The notes: generated by a model not told the origin, from the letters alone. 64,000 nucleotides of DNA from Xaviernesmea oryzae (GCF_900177415.1 NZ_FXAF01000011.1:310001-374000); one strand, 5' to 3'. Numbered from the stretch's first letter, positions 51,204 through 61,255 are shown. Program-made: numbers and translations.

Positions 51204-52730
51204 TCAGCCGACGGAGAAGGGAACCGCCACGAAGGTCTGGTTGTCGCCGCGTTGGATGAGAAGCAGGACCGATTTCCTGCCGGCCCTGCCGGCTTCCGCG
51301 ACGGCGGTCTTGGCTTCGCCGGCGGATTTGACGGGCCGCTGATTGACGGAGACGATGACGTCTCCGGGCTGCAGGCCCGCATCCGCCGCCGGCTTGTCGG
51401 GAGCCACGCTTTCGATCACCGCACCGCTTTCCCGGCGCGGCAGATTGAGCGCCTGGCGGATATCGGGCGTGAGATCGGCAAGGCCGACGCCGATCGTCGG
51501 GACACGCTGCGCGGCCGGGCTCGACTTGTCGCCGCTGCCGGCGGAAGCTTGCTTCTGGTCGTCCTGATTGCCGCCGACGGTGATGTTCAGCTCCTTGCTG
51601 TGCCCCTGACGCCAGACGGTGAGGCCTTCCCTGGAGCCGGGCGCGAGGTCGGCGACCATGCGCGACAGGTCCCTCGGCGACTTGACCGCCTGACCGCCGA
51701 GCGCCGTGATGACGTCCCCCGTCTCGATACCCGCACGGGCGGCGGGCGTATCCTCGCTCACCTTGGCGACCAGCGCCCCTTCCGGCCTGCCGAGGCCGAT
51801 CGCGCTTGCGACATCGGCGGTCACCGGCTGGATTTGCACGCCGATGAAGCCATGTGCGATCGAGCCGTCCTTCATCAGCTTGGCGACGACCTTCTGGGCC
51901 TGGTCGGAGGGAATGGCAAAACCGACGCCGACGCTGCCGCCGTTCGGCGAATAGATCGCGGTGTTGATACCGACCACCTTGCCTTGAAGATCGACCAGCG
52001 GGCCGCCCGAATTGCCGTGATTGATCGGCGCATCGATCTGGATGAAATCGTCATAGGGGCCGCTGTGCAGGTCGCGGCCGCGGGCGGACACGATGCCCGC
52101 CGTGACGGTCGTGCCGATGCCGAAAGGATTGCCGATCGCAAGGATCTGGTCGCCGGCATTGAGTTTGTCGGAATCGCCCCAGACAATGGTGGCAAGCGGC
52201 TTGGGCGCGTCGATCTTGACCACCGCAAGATCGGATTTGGCATCGGCGCCGACGAGTTTCGCGGGCAGTTCCGTGCCGTCGTCGAGGGTTACCTTGATGC
52301 TCGTCGCATTGTCGATCACGTGGTTGTTGGTGACGATATAGCCGTCCGGGGTGATGACGAAGCCGGAGCCGAGGGCTTCGGCGCGTTCTGTCGGCCGTTG
52401 CGGCATCTGGCGCGGGATCGGAATACCCTGCTGGCCGAAGAACTGCCGGAACTGCTCGTCGAAGGGCGAATCGTCTCCGAAGGGCGAACTCTCGTCGGAG
52501 CTGACATTCTGCGCCTTCATCGTGGTGGTGATGGTGACGACGGCAGGCTTGTCGGCCGAAACGATCGGAGCGAAGGAGCCGCCTGGGGCGACGATGCCGG
52601 AGATGGGCGGCGTATCGGTTGCGGCATGGGCGGCGCTGGTGCCCAGGACGACGGGCATCGCAAGCGGAACGGCGACGATTGCGGCTCCGAGAAGTGCTGC
52701 GATACGATGTTTGCGGAGGATATTGGACAT
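51204..52730 (-). CDS. DegP/HtrA-type periplasmic serine protease
   Basis: A 508-residue Do-family protease. A signal peptide (about residues 1-36, ending AAHA|AT) is followed by the trypsin-like domain with catalytic His (NNHVID), Asp (KSDLAVV) and Ser (NHGNSGGPL), then two PDZ domains (about 285-375 and 415-500). It degrades or refolds misfolded periplasmic proteins. AAGGAGATCATC precedes the ATG. I did not find a convincing heat-shock promoter. Rhizobial relatives are named degP1, degP or mucD; I leave the symbol open. Confidence 0.93.
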   Translation of the reverse strand: MSNILRKHRIAALLGAAIVAVPLAMPVVLGTSAAHAATDTPPISGIVAPGGSFAPIVSADKPAVVTITTTMKAQNVSSDESSPFGDDSPFDEQFRQFFGQQGIPIPRQMPQRPTERAEALGSGFVITPDGYIVTNNHVIDNATSIKVTLDDGTELPAKLVGADAKSDLAVVKIDAPKPLATIVWGDSDKLNAGDQILAIGNPFGIGTTVTAGIVSARGRDLHSGPYDDFIQIDAPINHGNSGGPLVDLQGKVVGINTAIYSPNGGSVGVGFAIPSDQAQKVVAKLMKDGSIAHGFIGVQIQPVTADVASAIGLGRPEGALVAKVSEDTPAARAGIETGDVITALGGQAVKSPRDLSRMVADLAPGSREGLTVWRQGHSKELNITVGGNQDDQKQASAGSGDKSSPAAQRVPTIGVGLADLTPDIRQALNLPRRESGAVIESVAPDKPAADAGLQPGDVIVSVNQRPVKSAGEAKTAVAEAGRAGRKSVLLLIQRGDNQTFVAVPFSVG

Positions 52731-53284
52731 GATGATCTCCTTTCATCTGCCGGTGCCCGCTGCGCCGGGAGGCGGCGTTGCGGGCAAGAGGGATCGGGAC
52801 CGCGGAGAGCCTCCGCAGCCGGTGGGTAATCGGTTGAGATTGGCGGGCGAGGAGCGAGCGCGGCTTGCCCGTCGAAGGTCGGCTTTATCCGGGCGAATGC
52901 CGTGGCGATTCTGTCGGTCGATGGCTTATTGGAACAAACGAGCGCACGGCGCGCCTCCGACTGTGATCTGAGAGGTTTCGGCAGGCTGTCTCATACCGTC
53001 GCGTCGCGGCACGTCCCTGCCACCGGCGGTATTCAGCCTCGATGTGAAATTACGCTCTCGATCCGCAGCAGTCAGCTTAACAATAAATAAGGTTCCAACG
53101 CCGCGGTTTGCCGAATTTCCGTCCCAATCTTAACCCTCAGGCTGCAAGCTTGAGGAAGAACATTCCATATCTTCAAAAGGTTAGGTCATTCGCACTCGAC
53201 GCCGTGCACCCCCAGATTGCCCGGCAGGAACCTGACTTATCTGTAACAATGTCGCTTCGCGGGAAAGATGAAGGATTTTTAAGG
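52731..53284. other. 554-bp intergenic region upstream of protease and tRNA-Lys
   Basis: No convincing gene is seen. Two short plus-strand frames (52902-53090, 53108-53290) lack a good ribosome-binding site and look like chance. Next to the protease lies its leader; an AT-rich spot (53075-53100) may be its promoter region. A weak hairpin (CCTCA / TGAGG, near 53135-53155) is the only clear symmetry. The tRNA tail needs no more than the last few bases. Confidence 0.5.
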
Positions 53285-53360
53285 TGGTGAGAACGCTGGG
53301 ATTCGAACCCAGGACCTACTGATTAAAAGTCAGTTGCTCTACCGGCTGAGCTACGCTCTC
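53285..53360 (-). tRNA. tRNA-Lys (UUU)
   Basis: A 76-nt tRNA on the minus strand with encoded CCA (53287-53285). The acceptor stem is GAGAGCG / CGTTCTC with one G-U pair. The D arm is GCTC...GAGC, the anticodon stem ACTGA / TCAGT with loop CTTTTAA, and the T arm CTGGG-TTCGAAT-CCCAG. The anticodon TTT reads lysine codons. Confidence 0.97.
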
Positions 53361-53564
53361 CCGTGGCCGCGCCGGAGCGCGTCCCTGAAAGTGCGCGGAA
53401 CATATGCAGGCGACACCTTGTGGTCAACCCGCAAAAACAGCAAAAATGCGGCGTCTTGACGCTTTTCCCCGCCCCGAGCGAAAAGGTGATTGGCATTCGG
53501 GGCGTTGGGCTATTACCTGAGGCACAGCCGCGGGCGCCGAAAAGCCCGTCAGTCGGAGCCACAC

Positions 53565-54323
53565 GTGTCGATTGCCGAAATATCCCTCCTGAGCGCGCTT
53601 CTTGCCGGCGCCCTGTCGTTCCTCTCCCCCTGCGTTCTGCCGCTCGTGCCCCCTTATCTCTGTTATATGGCGGGCATTTCAGTGGATCAGTTCCGCGGCG
53701 GTGGCGGTGCGGCGGTCGTCGATTCGGGGAACGGCACGCGCAAGGCGGTGCTGATGTCGGCGCTCTTCTTCACGCTCGGCTTTGCGACGGTCTTCGTGGC
53801 GCTCGGCGCCGGAGCCTCGACGATCGGCGTGCTGCTTCGCCAGCATCTCGATCTTCTCTCCAAGATCGGCGGCCTGATCATCATCGTCATGGGTCTGAAT
53901 TTTCTGGGCGTGTTCCGTATCGGCCTTCTGGCGCGCGAGGCACGCTTTCAAGGGGGCGGGCAGCCCGCGACGCTTTCCGGAGCCTACATCATGGGGCTTG
54001 CCTTCGCCTTCGGTTGGACGCCCTGCATCGGTCCGGTGCTTGGAGCTATCCTCGGTGTGGCTGCTTCGCGCGACACGGTGGGCGAGGGGGCGACGCTACT
54101 CGCCATCTATTCGTTGGGGCTCGCCGTGCCCTTCTGGATCGCCGCCGGCTTTTCCGGTGCCTTCATGCGGTTCCTTGCCCGTTTCCGCCGCCATCTCGGC
54201 ATGGTCGAGAAGGTCATGGGCGTTTTCCTGATCCTGACCGGCCTCGCCTTCATCTTCGGTTTCGTCAGTTCCGCCGCGATCTGGTTCCAGCAGACCTTTC
54301 CAATCCTGATGCAAATCGGCTAA
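53565..54323 (+). CDS. ccdA: Cytochrome c biogenesis protein CcdA
   Basis: A 252-residue inner-membrane protein with about six helices that carries electrons from cytoplasmic thioredoxin to the periplasm. The two redox-active cysteines are in SPCVLPLVP and TPCIGPVLG, the standard CcdA/DsbD sites. It starts at a GTG (53565) with GGAG at 7 bases; the longer frame to 53490 is unlikely. The tRNA-Lys gene lies 204 bp upstream in the opposite direction. Confidence 0.93.
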   Translation: MSIAEISLLSALLAGALSFLSPCVLPLVPPYLCYMAGISVDQFRGGGGAAVVDSGNGTRKAVLMSALFFTLGFATVFVALGAGASTIGVLLRQHLDLLSKIGGLIIIVMGLNFLGVFRIGLLAREARFQGGGQPATLSGAYIMGLAFAFGWTPCIGPVLGAILGVAASRDTVGEGATLLAIYSLGLAVPFWIAAGFSGAFMRFLARFRRHLGMVEKVMGVFLILTGLAFIFGFVSSAAIWFQQTFPILMQIG

Positions 54324-54365
54324 CGGGAAGGCTCCTTCCAACACGGCCCGGCTTCGGGCAGGGGA

Positions 54366-55331
54366 ATGATGGCCGATATCGTCGCATTGCTGCTGCCCTT
54401 CTTCGGGCTGATCTTCATTGGTTATCTCGCCGCAAAGGTCATCAAACAGCCGGCCGAGGCGCTCGGCTGGATGAATACCTTCATCATCTACGCGGCCCTT
54501 CCGGCACTTTTCTTCAAGCTCGTGTCGCGCACGCCGGTGGAGCAGCTGACGCGGGCCGATTTCATCTTCGGGGAAATCGGCGCGACCTATCTGATCTTCC
54601 TCGTGCTCTTCCTGATCGGCTTCTTCATTCGCCGCAACTCGTTTGCCGACTGCACCATCCAGTCCTTCGCGGGAGCCTACGGCAATATCGGCTATATGGG
54701 ACCAGGCCTTGCGCTGCTCGCCTTCGGCGAAGCGGCGGCAGTGCCGGTGGCGCTGATCGTCTGCTTCGAGAACGCGGCGCATTTCATCGTCGCGCCGGCG
54801 ATGATGGCGATGGCGGGCGGCGACAAGCGCCCGCTTTTGCAGGTCGTTACCGATATCGCCCGGAAAGTGGCGCTGCACCCCTTCATCATCTCGACGGCGC
54901 TCGGCTTCTGCTTCGCCGCCTTCTCGGTCCAGCCGCCCGAGGCCTTTCAGCGGCTGGTCGATTATCTCGCCCAGGCCGCAGCGCCCTGCGCGCTCTTCGC
55001 CATGGGCGTCACGCTTGCGCTTCGACCGATCAGGCGCGTGCCGGCGGAGATCGGCTATATCGCCGTCTTCAAACTGATCGTCCTGCCGATGACCACCTAT
55101 ACGGTGCTTTCGGTGATCGGCAATTTCGATCCGGTCTGGATCTATTCGGCGATGCTGCTTTCGGCGCTGCCGACGGCAACCAATGTCTTCGTCATCAGCC
55201 AGCAATACGGCATCTGGCAGGAAAGGGCCTCGGCCAGCATCCTGATCATCACTGCGGCCTCGGTACTGACGCTACCGGTTCTGCTCTACCTCATCCATTC
55301 CGGGATGCTACCGCCGGACCTCGTTCCGTAG
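54366..55331 (+). CDS. AEC (auxin efflux carrier) family transporter
   Basis: A 321-residue membrane protein with about ten helices in two halves, the AEC-type inverted repeat. Family features are FGLIFIGYLAAK in helix 1 and the conserved ATNVFVISQQYG near the end. Bacterial members (MdcF, YfdV) carry malonate, oxalate or unknown anions. ATG at 54366 or 54369 may be used. It overlaps the convergent ubiH-like gene by 24 bases. Confidence 0.9.
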   Translation: MMADIVALLLPFFGLIFIGYLAAKVIKQPAEALGWMNTFIIYAALPALFFKLVSRTPVEQLTRADFIFGEIGATYLIFLVLFLIGFFIRRNSFADCTIQSFAGAYGNIGYMGPGLALLAFGEAAAVPVALIVCFENAAHFIVAPAMMAMAGGDKRPLLQVVTDIARKVALHPFIISTALGFCFAAFSVQPPEAFQRLVDYLAQAAAPCALFAMGVTLALRPIRRVPAEIGYIAVFKLIVLPMTTYTVLSVIGNFDPVWIYSAMLLSALPTATNVFVISQQYGIWQERASASILIITAASVLTLPVLLYLIHSGMLPPDLVP

Positions 55332-56516
55332 GCGCAGGGCGTCGATGACGGCGCGGAAGCCGCGGCCCGGCTCGATCCCCTCGCGCATCAGCAGGTTGCG
55401 GAGCGGCGGCGCACTGGTGAGAATGTGCAGGCCTGCGGCCCGCAACATCTGCACGGGCAGGAAATCCGAAAGCAGCGAGCGGTTCAGGAGATCGACGCCG
55501 AAGGTGCGGCTCATGACGTCCGGACGGCGTCGGCGATTGAAGCGCTCGCCCGCATCCGCCGGGATCGGCCGGTCGCCCGTGGCGGCCAGCAGTTCCGTGA
55601 GCGCGATGATGTCGCGCAGCGAAAGGTTGAGGCCCTGCGCGCCGATCGGCGGAAAGGCATGCGCGGCTTCCCCGATCACCGCCAGCCGCCCCTTGCCGAA
55701 CCGGTCGGCCATCAGACTGGAAAGCGGCCAGACTTGCGGCGCCCCCTCGACGGTCACCTTGCCGAGCATCGATTGCATCCGGTCTTCGACAGCCCGGGAC
55801 AACTCCTCGGCAGGCAGTTCGACAAGGCGCTGCGCCTCCTGCGGCTTGACCACCCAGACGAGGCTGGAGCGCGAACCGGGCAGGGGAACCTGCGTGAAGG
55901 GCCCCGTTTCGGTGTGGAATTCGGTCGAGACATTGCCGTGCGGCAGCGTGTGGGCAAAGTTGAGCACCAGCGCCGACTGCGGATAGGACCAGCGGCGCAC
56001 GCCGATCCCGGCAGCCTCGCGGGTCTTCGATTTCCGGCCGTCGGCACCGATGACGAAGTCGGCGGTAATCGTCGATCCATCCGAAAGCGTGATGGCCGCC
56101 CGTTCGTCGTTATAATCCAGCGTCCCGACGCTGTGCTCCAGTTTGATGATGTTGGGTTCGGCCGAGACGGCGGCATCCAGCGTTCCGGAAAGGGCCCGGT
56201 TGGGGATGTTGTAGCCGAAGGCGTAGAGCCCGACATCCATGGCGCGGAACTGGGCCGCCGGCGCGCGCAACAGCCGCTTGGTGCCGTCGATGATCTGCAT
56301 GATGGAAAGGGGCGCCGCCGAGGGCGCTATGTCTTCCCATAGGCCGAGCCGCTCCAGGAACCGGATCGACTGGTCCATCAGCGCCGTGGTGCGCTCGTCG
56401 GCCTTTTCGGATGCGGGAGCGATGAGCGCCACCTTGCGGCCGGCGCGCGCAAGCGCCAGGGCCGCGACCGATCCGGCCAGTCCTGCGCCCACCACGGCGA
56501 TTTCGAAATGCTGCAT
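55308..56516 (-). CDS. UbiH/UbiF-family FAD-dependent hydroxylase
   Basis: A 402-residue flavoprotein monooxygenase of the ubiquinone-biosynthesis family. The N-terminal FAD motif is VVGAGLAGSVAALALARAG; the middle DG motif FVIGADGRKSKTRE and the second FAD motif GEAAHAFPPIGAQGLNLSLRD match the family signature. Which ring position it hydroxylates cannot be told from this. ATG 56516 starts the FAD fold directly; the longer frame to 57329 is antisense to pcs and is rejected. The 3' end overlaps the AEC gene. Confidence 0.92.
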   Translation of the reverse strand: MQHFEIAVVGAGLAGSVAALALARAGRKVALIAPASEKADERTTALMDQSIRFLERLGLWEDIAPSAAPLSIMQIIDGTKRLLRAPAAQFRAMDVGLYAFGYNIPNRALSGTLDAAVSAEPNIIKLEHSVGTLDYNDERAAITLSDGSTITADFVIGADGRKSKTREAAGIGVRRWSYPQSALVLNFAHTLPHGNVSTEFHTETGPFTQVPLPGSRSSLVWVVKPQEAQRLVELPAEELSRAVEDRMQSMLGKVTVEGAPQVWPLSSLMADRFGKGRLAVIGEAAHAFPPIGAQGLNLSLRDIIALTELLAATGDRPIPADAGERFNRRRRPDVMSRTFGVDLLNRSLLSDFLPVQMLRAAGLHILTSAPPLRNLLMREGIEPGRGFRAVIDALRLRNEVRR

Positions 56517-56702
56517 GTCCGTCGTCCTGCTTGCGAATGTCCGTGACGGATTAACTAGAACTTCCGCGCGCGCATATCCATGGGGCATCGCGGCGCAGCA
56601 TAGAAAAAGCAACGCTTTAGGCGGATGGAAGGGGGCAAGCCGGTTGCAAAGCATGCGGATTGGCCGCATACGTCGGGGATGAGCGAAAGGCGGGACTGAC
56701 GC

Positions 56703-57431
56703 GTGATCAGGCGAATCTTCAACTACCGGAACGTTCCCTATGCGGAAATCCGCGCCTTCTCCGTTCATCTCCTGACGGCTTCGGGTTCCTTCCTTGCCTT
56801 CCTCGGCGTTGTCGCGGCGGCCGAGCATCGTTTCGTCGACATGTTCTGGTGGCTCGGCCTGGCGTTGCTCGTCGACGGCATAGACGGGCCGATCGCCCGC
56901 AAGGTGCGGGTCAAGGAAGTCCTGCCGAACTGGTCCGGCGACACGCTCGACAACATCATCGACTATGTCACCTATGTTCTGTTGCCGGCCTTCGCTCTCT
57001 ACCAGAGCGGCATGATCGGCGAGCCCTGGTCCTTCCTGGCCGCCGGAGCGATCGTCGTCTCCAGCGCGGTCTATTATGCGGACATGGGCATGAAGACGGA
57101 GGAATATTTCTTCTCCGGCTTTCCCGTGGTCTGGAACATGGTGATCTTCACGCTCTTCGTCATCGATGCCAGTGCAACGACCGCGATGATCCTCGTATCC
57201 GTCTCGGTCGTGCTCACGTTCCTGCCGATCAATTTCCTGCATCCGGTCCGGGTCAAGCGGCTGCGGCCGCTCAACCTCGCCATATGTCTCATCTGGTGCG
57301 CGCTGGGCGGCTATTCGCTTCTTCTGCATTTCGCCACACCCGGCTGGGTCATCTGGGGCGTGGTCGCCAGCGGGATCTATCTGTATTGCATCGGCGGCGT
57401 GCTGCAGCTCTTTCCCAATCTCGGAAAATAG
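56703..57431 (+). CDS. pcs: Phosphatidylcholine synthase
   Basis: Joins choline directly to CDP-diacylglycerol, giving phosphatidylcholine, a membrane lipid common in rhizobia, Brucella and other host-associated alphaproteobacteria. The 242-residue membrane protein has the CDP-alcohol motif DG-x2-AR-...-G-x3-D-x3-D (VDGIDGPIAR then SGDTLDNIIDYV, about 58-88) and about eight helices. It starts at a GTG (56703). It is monocistronic, with a 177-bp gap before the ABC operon. Confidence 0.95.
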   Translation: MIRRIFNYRNVPYAEIRAFSVHLLTASGSFLAFLGVVAAAEHRFVDMFWWLGLALLVDGIDGPIARKVRVKEVLPNWSGDTLDNIIDYVTYVLLPAFALYQSGMIGEPWSFLAAGAIVVSSAVYYADMGMKTEEYFFSGFPVVWNMVIFTLFVIDASATTAMILVSVSVVLTFLPINFLHPVRVKRLRPLNLAICLIWCALGGYSLLLHFATPGWVIWGVVASGIYLYCIGGVLQLFPNLGK

Positions 57432-57608
57432 TTGGACCTTGTTTTTCTCCCTCGTCTTTCATGTTGTGCGAAGCAACAAAAACGGTATCAATATGACAGA
57501 GGCGCGCTGAGGCTTTAAGTCTTGGGAAGCGTTCGGAAAAACAATGCGCTGCCATGCCCGCGGAGCCTCGTGAGAAGGTGGGGGCAAAGGCGGCAAACAG
57601 GGGGTTCT

Positions 57609-59204
57609 GTGACGTTATCCGATGACCCGGCGGCCGTTCCGCTCTTGTCGGTTCGAGGTTTGACCAAGCTTTTCGGCAGCTTTGCCGCGTGCAACGCGAT
57701 CGATCTCGATATCGCGCCGGGTGAAATCCATGCGCTTTTGGGTGAAAACGGCGCCGGCAAGTCGACGCTGGTGAAAATGCTTTTCGGCGTCCTGCAGCCG
57801 AGCGCCGGACAGATCCTCTGGGAAGGCATGCCGGTGACGATCGCCTCGCCAGGCGGGGCCCGGCAGCTTGGCATCGGCATGGTCTTTCAGCATTTCTCCC
57901 TGTTCGAGGCGCTGACGGTCGCGGAAAACATTGCGCTGTCGCTCGATCCGATGATTTCGCTGTCGAGGATTTCCGAGGAAGCCGCATCGCTTTCCCGGGC
58001 CTACGGTCTGCCGCTCGATCCGAAGGCGCATGTGGCCGATCTTTCCGTCGGCGAGCGCCAGCGCATCGAGATCGTCCGGGCGCTGCTCCAGAACCCCAGG
58101 CTCATCATTCTCGACGAGCCGACCTCGGTGCTGACGCCGCAAGAGGCCGACCGGCTGTTCGAAACGCTGTTCAAGCTCAAGGCCGAGGGCCGCTCGGTTC
58201 TCTATATCAGCCATCGGCTGGAGGAGGTGCGGCGCATCTGCGACCGCGCCACCGTTCTGCGCCACGGCAAGGTCACAGGCGCCTGCGACCCGAAGCTGGA
58301 AACGCCCGCCTCGCTCGCACGCATGATGGTCGGCTCGGATGTCGCGGAGGTGCATCGGGACGACGGTGCTGCACTTGGCGATATCCGCATCGAGGTCAGC
58401 AACCTTTCGGTGCCGGCCCGCACGCCCTTTGCCGTCTCGCTCAAGAACATTTCCATGAAGGTCCGCGCCGGCGAGGTGCTGGCGGTCGCGGGTGTGGCGG
58501 GCAACGGGCAGGGCGAGCTCTTCGATGCGTTGTCGGGCGAATATCCGGTCTCCGAGGACGAAGCGATCCGCATCCGCGGCAAGGCGGTCGGCCGCATAGG
58601 CATCAGCGGCCGCCGGCTGCTCGGCGCGGGCTTCGTGCCGGAAGAGCGTCATGGCCATGCGGCAGTTTCCGCCATGGTGCTTTCGGACAACCTCCTGCTG
58701 GCCCGCAGCCAGTCGGACAAGCGGGCATTTCTGGCAGGCGGTTTTGCTTCGATCATCCGCCACGACGCGGTCCGTTCCGCGACCCGCCGCATCTGCGAGG
58801 CGATGGATGTCCGCAAGAGCGGCGAAGACCCGCTCGCCGGTTCGCTTTCCGGCGGCAATCTCCAGAAATTCATCGTCGGACGCGAGCTCGACCGCCAGCC
58901 TGCGGTCCTTGTCGTCAACCAGCCCACCTGGGGCGTCGACGCAGGCGCGGCAAGCCGCATCCGCCAGGCGCTGATCGATCTTGCCAAGGCGGGTTCGGCG
59001 GTGGTGGTGATCAGCCAGGACCTCGACGAGATTTTCGAAGTGGCGACCAATATCGCGGTGATTTCGGAAGGCAGGCTTTCCGAACCTCATCCGGCCGGCA
59101 CGCTGACGCTGGAGCGCATAGGCCTGATGATGGGCGGCATTCACGAAAGCCATTCGATATCGGAGGCGGCGCCTTCCAGGCCGGAGGGCACCTATGCGCA
59201 TTGA
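57609..59204 (+). CDS. Nucleoside ABC transporter ATPase (double cassette)
   Basis: A 531-residue protein with two ABC domains of the ribose/nucleoside importer class. The first is complete: Walker A GENGAGKST, signature LSVGERQRIEIVRA and Walker B LIILDEPTS. In the second, the Walker A loop is degenerate (GVAGNGQGE) and the signature is LSGGNLQKFIVGRE, a known asymmetry of this class. It starts at a GTG (57609) with AGGGGG before it. It opens the BMP operon and overlaps the next gene by 11 bases. Confidence 0.93.
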   Translation: MTLSDDPAAVPLLSVRGLTKLFGSFAACNAIDLDIAPGEIHALLGENGAGKSTLVKMLFGVLQPSAGQILWEGMPVTIASPGGARQLGIGMVFQHFSLFEALTVAENIALSLDPMISLSRISEEAASLSRAYGLPLDPKAHVADLSVGERQRIEIVRALLQNPRLIILDEPTSVLTPQEADRLFETLFKLKAEGRSVLYISHRLEEVRRICDRATVLRHGKVTGACDPKLETPASLARMMVGSDVAEVHRDDGAALGDIRIEVSNLSVPARTPFAVSLKNISMKVRAGEVLAVAGVAGNGQGELFDALSGEYPVSEDEAIRIRGKAVGRIGISGRRLLGAGFVPEERHGHAAVSAMVLSDNLLLARSQSDKRAFLAGGFASIIRHDAVRSATRRICEAMDVRKSGEDPLAGSLSGGNLQKFIVGRELDRQPAVLVVNQPTWGVDAGAASRIRQALIDLAKAGSAVVVISQDLDEIFEVATNIAVISEGRLSEPHPAGTLTLERIGLMMGGIHESHSISEAAPSRPEGTYAH

Positions 59205-60282
59205 GCTCGAAAAGCGCGCCCGTGTCTCGACGCTGTTTTCGCTTCTCTCGCCGCTGCTGGCGCTGGTGCTGACGCTCGTCTTCGGCGCCATCATGTTCTG
59301 GCTGCTGGGAAAAAGCCCGCTCAACGCGCTCTATGTCTATTTCGTCGAACCGCTGCTTGAAATCTGGTCGCTGCACGAGCTTGCGATCAAGGCGGCGCCT
59401 CTCATCCTGATCGCGGTAGGCCTCTCCGTCTGCTACCGCTCCAACAACTGGAATATCGGCGCGGAAGGCCAGTTCACCATCGGGGCGATCACCGGCTCGA
59501 TCCTGCCGGTGCTCTATCCGGAATGGCACTCGCCGATGATCCTGCCGCTGATGCTGGTCATGGGCATGGCGGGCGGCGCGCTTTATGCCGGAATCCCGGC
59601 GCTTCTGAAGACGAGGTTCAACACCAACGAGATCCTGACGAGCCTGATGCTGGTCTATATCGCCGGGCTTTTCCTCGACTGGCTGGTGCGCGGTCCCTGG
59701 CGTGATCCGCAGGGGTACAATTTCCCGCAGACCAAGAGCTTCCAGATCGAGGCGGTGCTGCCGGAAATCCTGTCCTCCGGCCGCGCCCATTGGGCCTTCG
59801 TCTTCGCGATCGCCGCCGCCGTGGCCCTGTGGTTCATGATGCGCTTCATGCTGAAAGGGTTCGAGGTTTCCGTGCTCGGCCAGTCGGAGCGGGCAGGGCG
59901 CTTTGCCGGCTTCTCGGCGCGGCGCATGGTGTGGTTCTCGATGCTGCTTTCCGGCGCGCTCGCGGGATTGGCCGGCATTTCCGAAGTCTCGGGCTCCATC
60001 GGCCACGTGCAGCCGGTGATTTCCCCCGGCTACGGATTCACGGCGATCATCGTCGCCTTTCTCGGCCGATTGAACCCGCTCGGCATCATTGCCTCCGGCC
60101 TCGTGCTGGCGCTCACCTATCTCGGCGGCGAGGCGGCGCAGCTTTCGATCGGCATTTCCGACAAGGTGAGCCGCGTCTTCCAGGGGCTGCTGCTCTTCTT
60201 CGTGCTCTCCTGCGACACGCTGATCCACTACAGGATCAGATTGGTCTTCGCACGAACGAAACCGGCGGAGGTGACTGGCTGA
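59194..60282 (+). CDS. Nucleoside ABC transporter permease 1
   Basis: A 362-residue permease of the BPD_transp_2 (RbsC/LivH) class with about nine helices. It carries the YRSNNWNIGAEGQFTIGAI segment near residues 82-100, and the C-terminal GYGFTAIIVAFLGRLNP motif typical of BMP transporter permeases. Start codon lies inside the ATPase gene (11-base overlap); its stop overlaps the next start (TGATG). Confidence 0.93.
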   Translation: MRIELEKRARVSTLFSLLSPLLALVLTLVFGAIMFWLLGKSPLNALYVYFVEPLLEIWSLHELAIKAAPLILIAVGLSVCYRSNNWNIGAEGQFTIGAITGSILPVLYPEWHSPMILPLMLVMGMAGGALYAGIPALLKTRFNTNEILTSLMLVYIAGLFLDWLVRGPWRDPQGYNFPQTKSFQIEAVLPEILSSGRAHWAFVFAIAAAVALWFMMRFMLKGFEVSVLGQSERAGRFAGFSARRMVWFSMLLSGALAGLAGISEVSGSIGHVQPVISPGYGFTAIIVAFLGRLNPLGIIASGLVLALTYLGGEAAQLSIGISDKVSRVFQGLLLFFVLSCDTLIHYRIRLVFARTKPAEVTG

Positions 60283-61208
60283 TGTTCGAGGCGATCCTCC
60301 TGACCGTCATCACCGCATCGACGCCGCTGGTCATCGCAGCCCTCGGCGAGCTGGTGGCGGAACGCGCCGGCGTGCTGAACCTCGGCGTCGAAGGCATGAT
60401 GATCATGGGTGCGGTCTGCGCCTTCGCGGCAGCTCAGCTCTCCGGCTCGCCTTATATCGGCATCCTTGCCGGCATCGTCGGCGGGGGGCTGTTTTCTCTG
60501 CTTTTCGGTTTCCTGACCCTGACATTGGTCGCCAACCAGGTGGCGACCGGTCTCGCGCTCACCATTCTGGGGCTTGGTCTTTCGGGCCAGCTCGGCGAGG
60601 CTTTCGTGGGTCTGCCGGGCATCAAGCTGCAGCCGATCGTCATCCCGCTGCTCTCCGACATCCCGTTCTTCGGTCGCGTCCTGTTCAGCCAGGACCTGAT
60701 CTTCTACCTGTCCGTGGCGCTCGTCGTCGGCATCAACTGGTTCCTGTTCAGGAGCCGCAGGGGTTTGAAGATCCGGGCGATCGGCGACAACCATGCCTCC
60801 GCCCACGCGCTCGGCATCAACGTTATCGGCGCCCGGTATCTGGCGGTGATGTTCGGAGGCGCCTGTGCCGGGCTTGCCGGCGCCCAGCTTTCGCTGGTCT
60901 ATACGCCGCAATGGGTGGAGAACATGTCGGCCGGCCGCGGCTGGATCGCGCTTGCCCTCGTGGTCTTCGCCTCCTGGCGGCCGTGGCGGGTGCTTGCCGG
61001 CGGTTATCTTTTCGGAGCGGTCGGCATCGGCCAGCTGCATGCGCAGATACTGGCGCAGAACCTCGGCATCGTCATCCCCTCGCAATTCCTGTCCGCACTT
61101 CCATATGCGGCTACTATTGTCGTGCTGATCATCATTTCGCATAATCGCCGCACGACGCTCATCAACACGCCGGCGTCGCTCGGGAAACCCTTTGTCCCCG
61201 ATCGGTGA
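60282..61208 (+). CDS. Nucleoside ABC transporter permease 2
   Basis: A 308-residue permease of the same class. The segment ELVAERAGVLNLGVEGMMIMGA matches the second-permease signature, and RAIGDNHASAHALGINV the cytoplasmic coupling loop. It partners with the upstream permease to form the channel. Its start overlaps the previous stop codon by one base; 47 bp later comes the binding-protein gene. Confidence 0.93.
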   Translation: MFEAILLTVITASTPLVIAALGELVAERAGVLNLGVEGMMIMGAVCAFAAAQLSGSPYIGILAGIVGGGLFSLLFGFLTLTLVANQVATGLALTILGLGLSGQLGEAFVGLPGIKLQPIVIPLLSDIPFFGRVLFSQDLIFYLSVALVVGINWFLFRSRRGLKIRAIGDNHASAHALGINVIGARYLAVMFGGACAGLAGAQLSLVYTPQWVENMSAGRGWIALALVVFASWRPWRVLAGGYLFGAVGIGQLHAQILAQNLGIVIPSQFLSALPYAATIVVLIIISHNRRTTLINTPASLGKPFVPDR

Positions 61209-61255
61209 CCGCGGCACCACAACAAAACCGTCTTCAAGACAATAGAGGTCAGGAA

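Noticed and set aside
56517..57329. N-terminal extension of the UbiH-family protein to 673 residues
   Set aside because: The added part is antisense to pcs, is rich in charged residues and precedes the normal FAD motif start at 56516.
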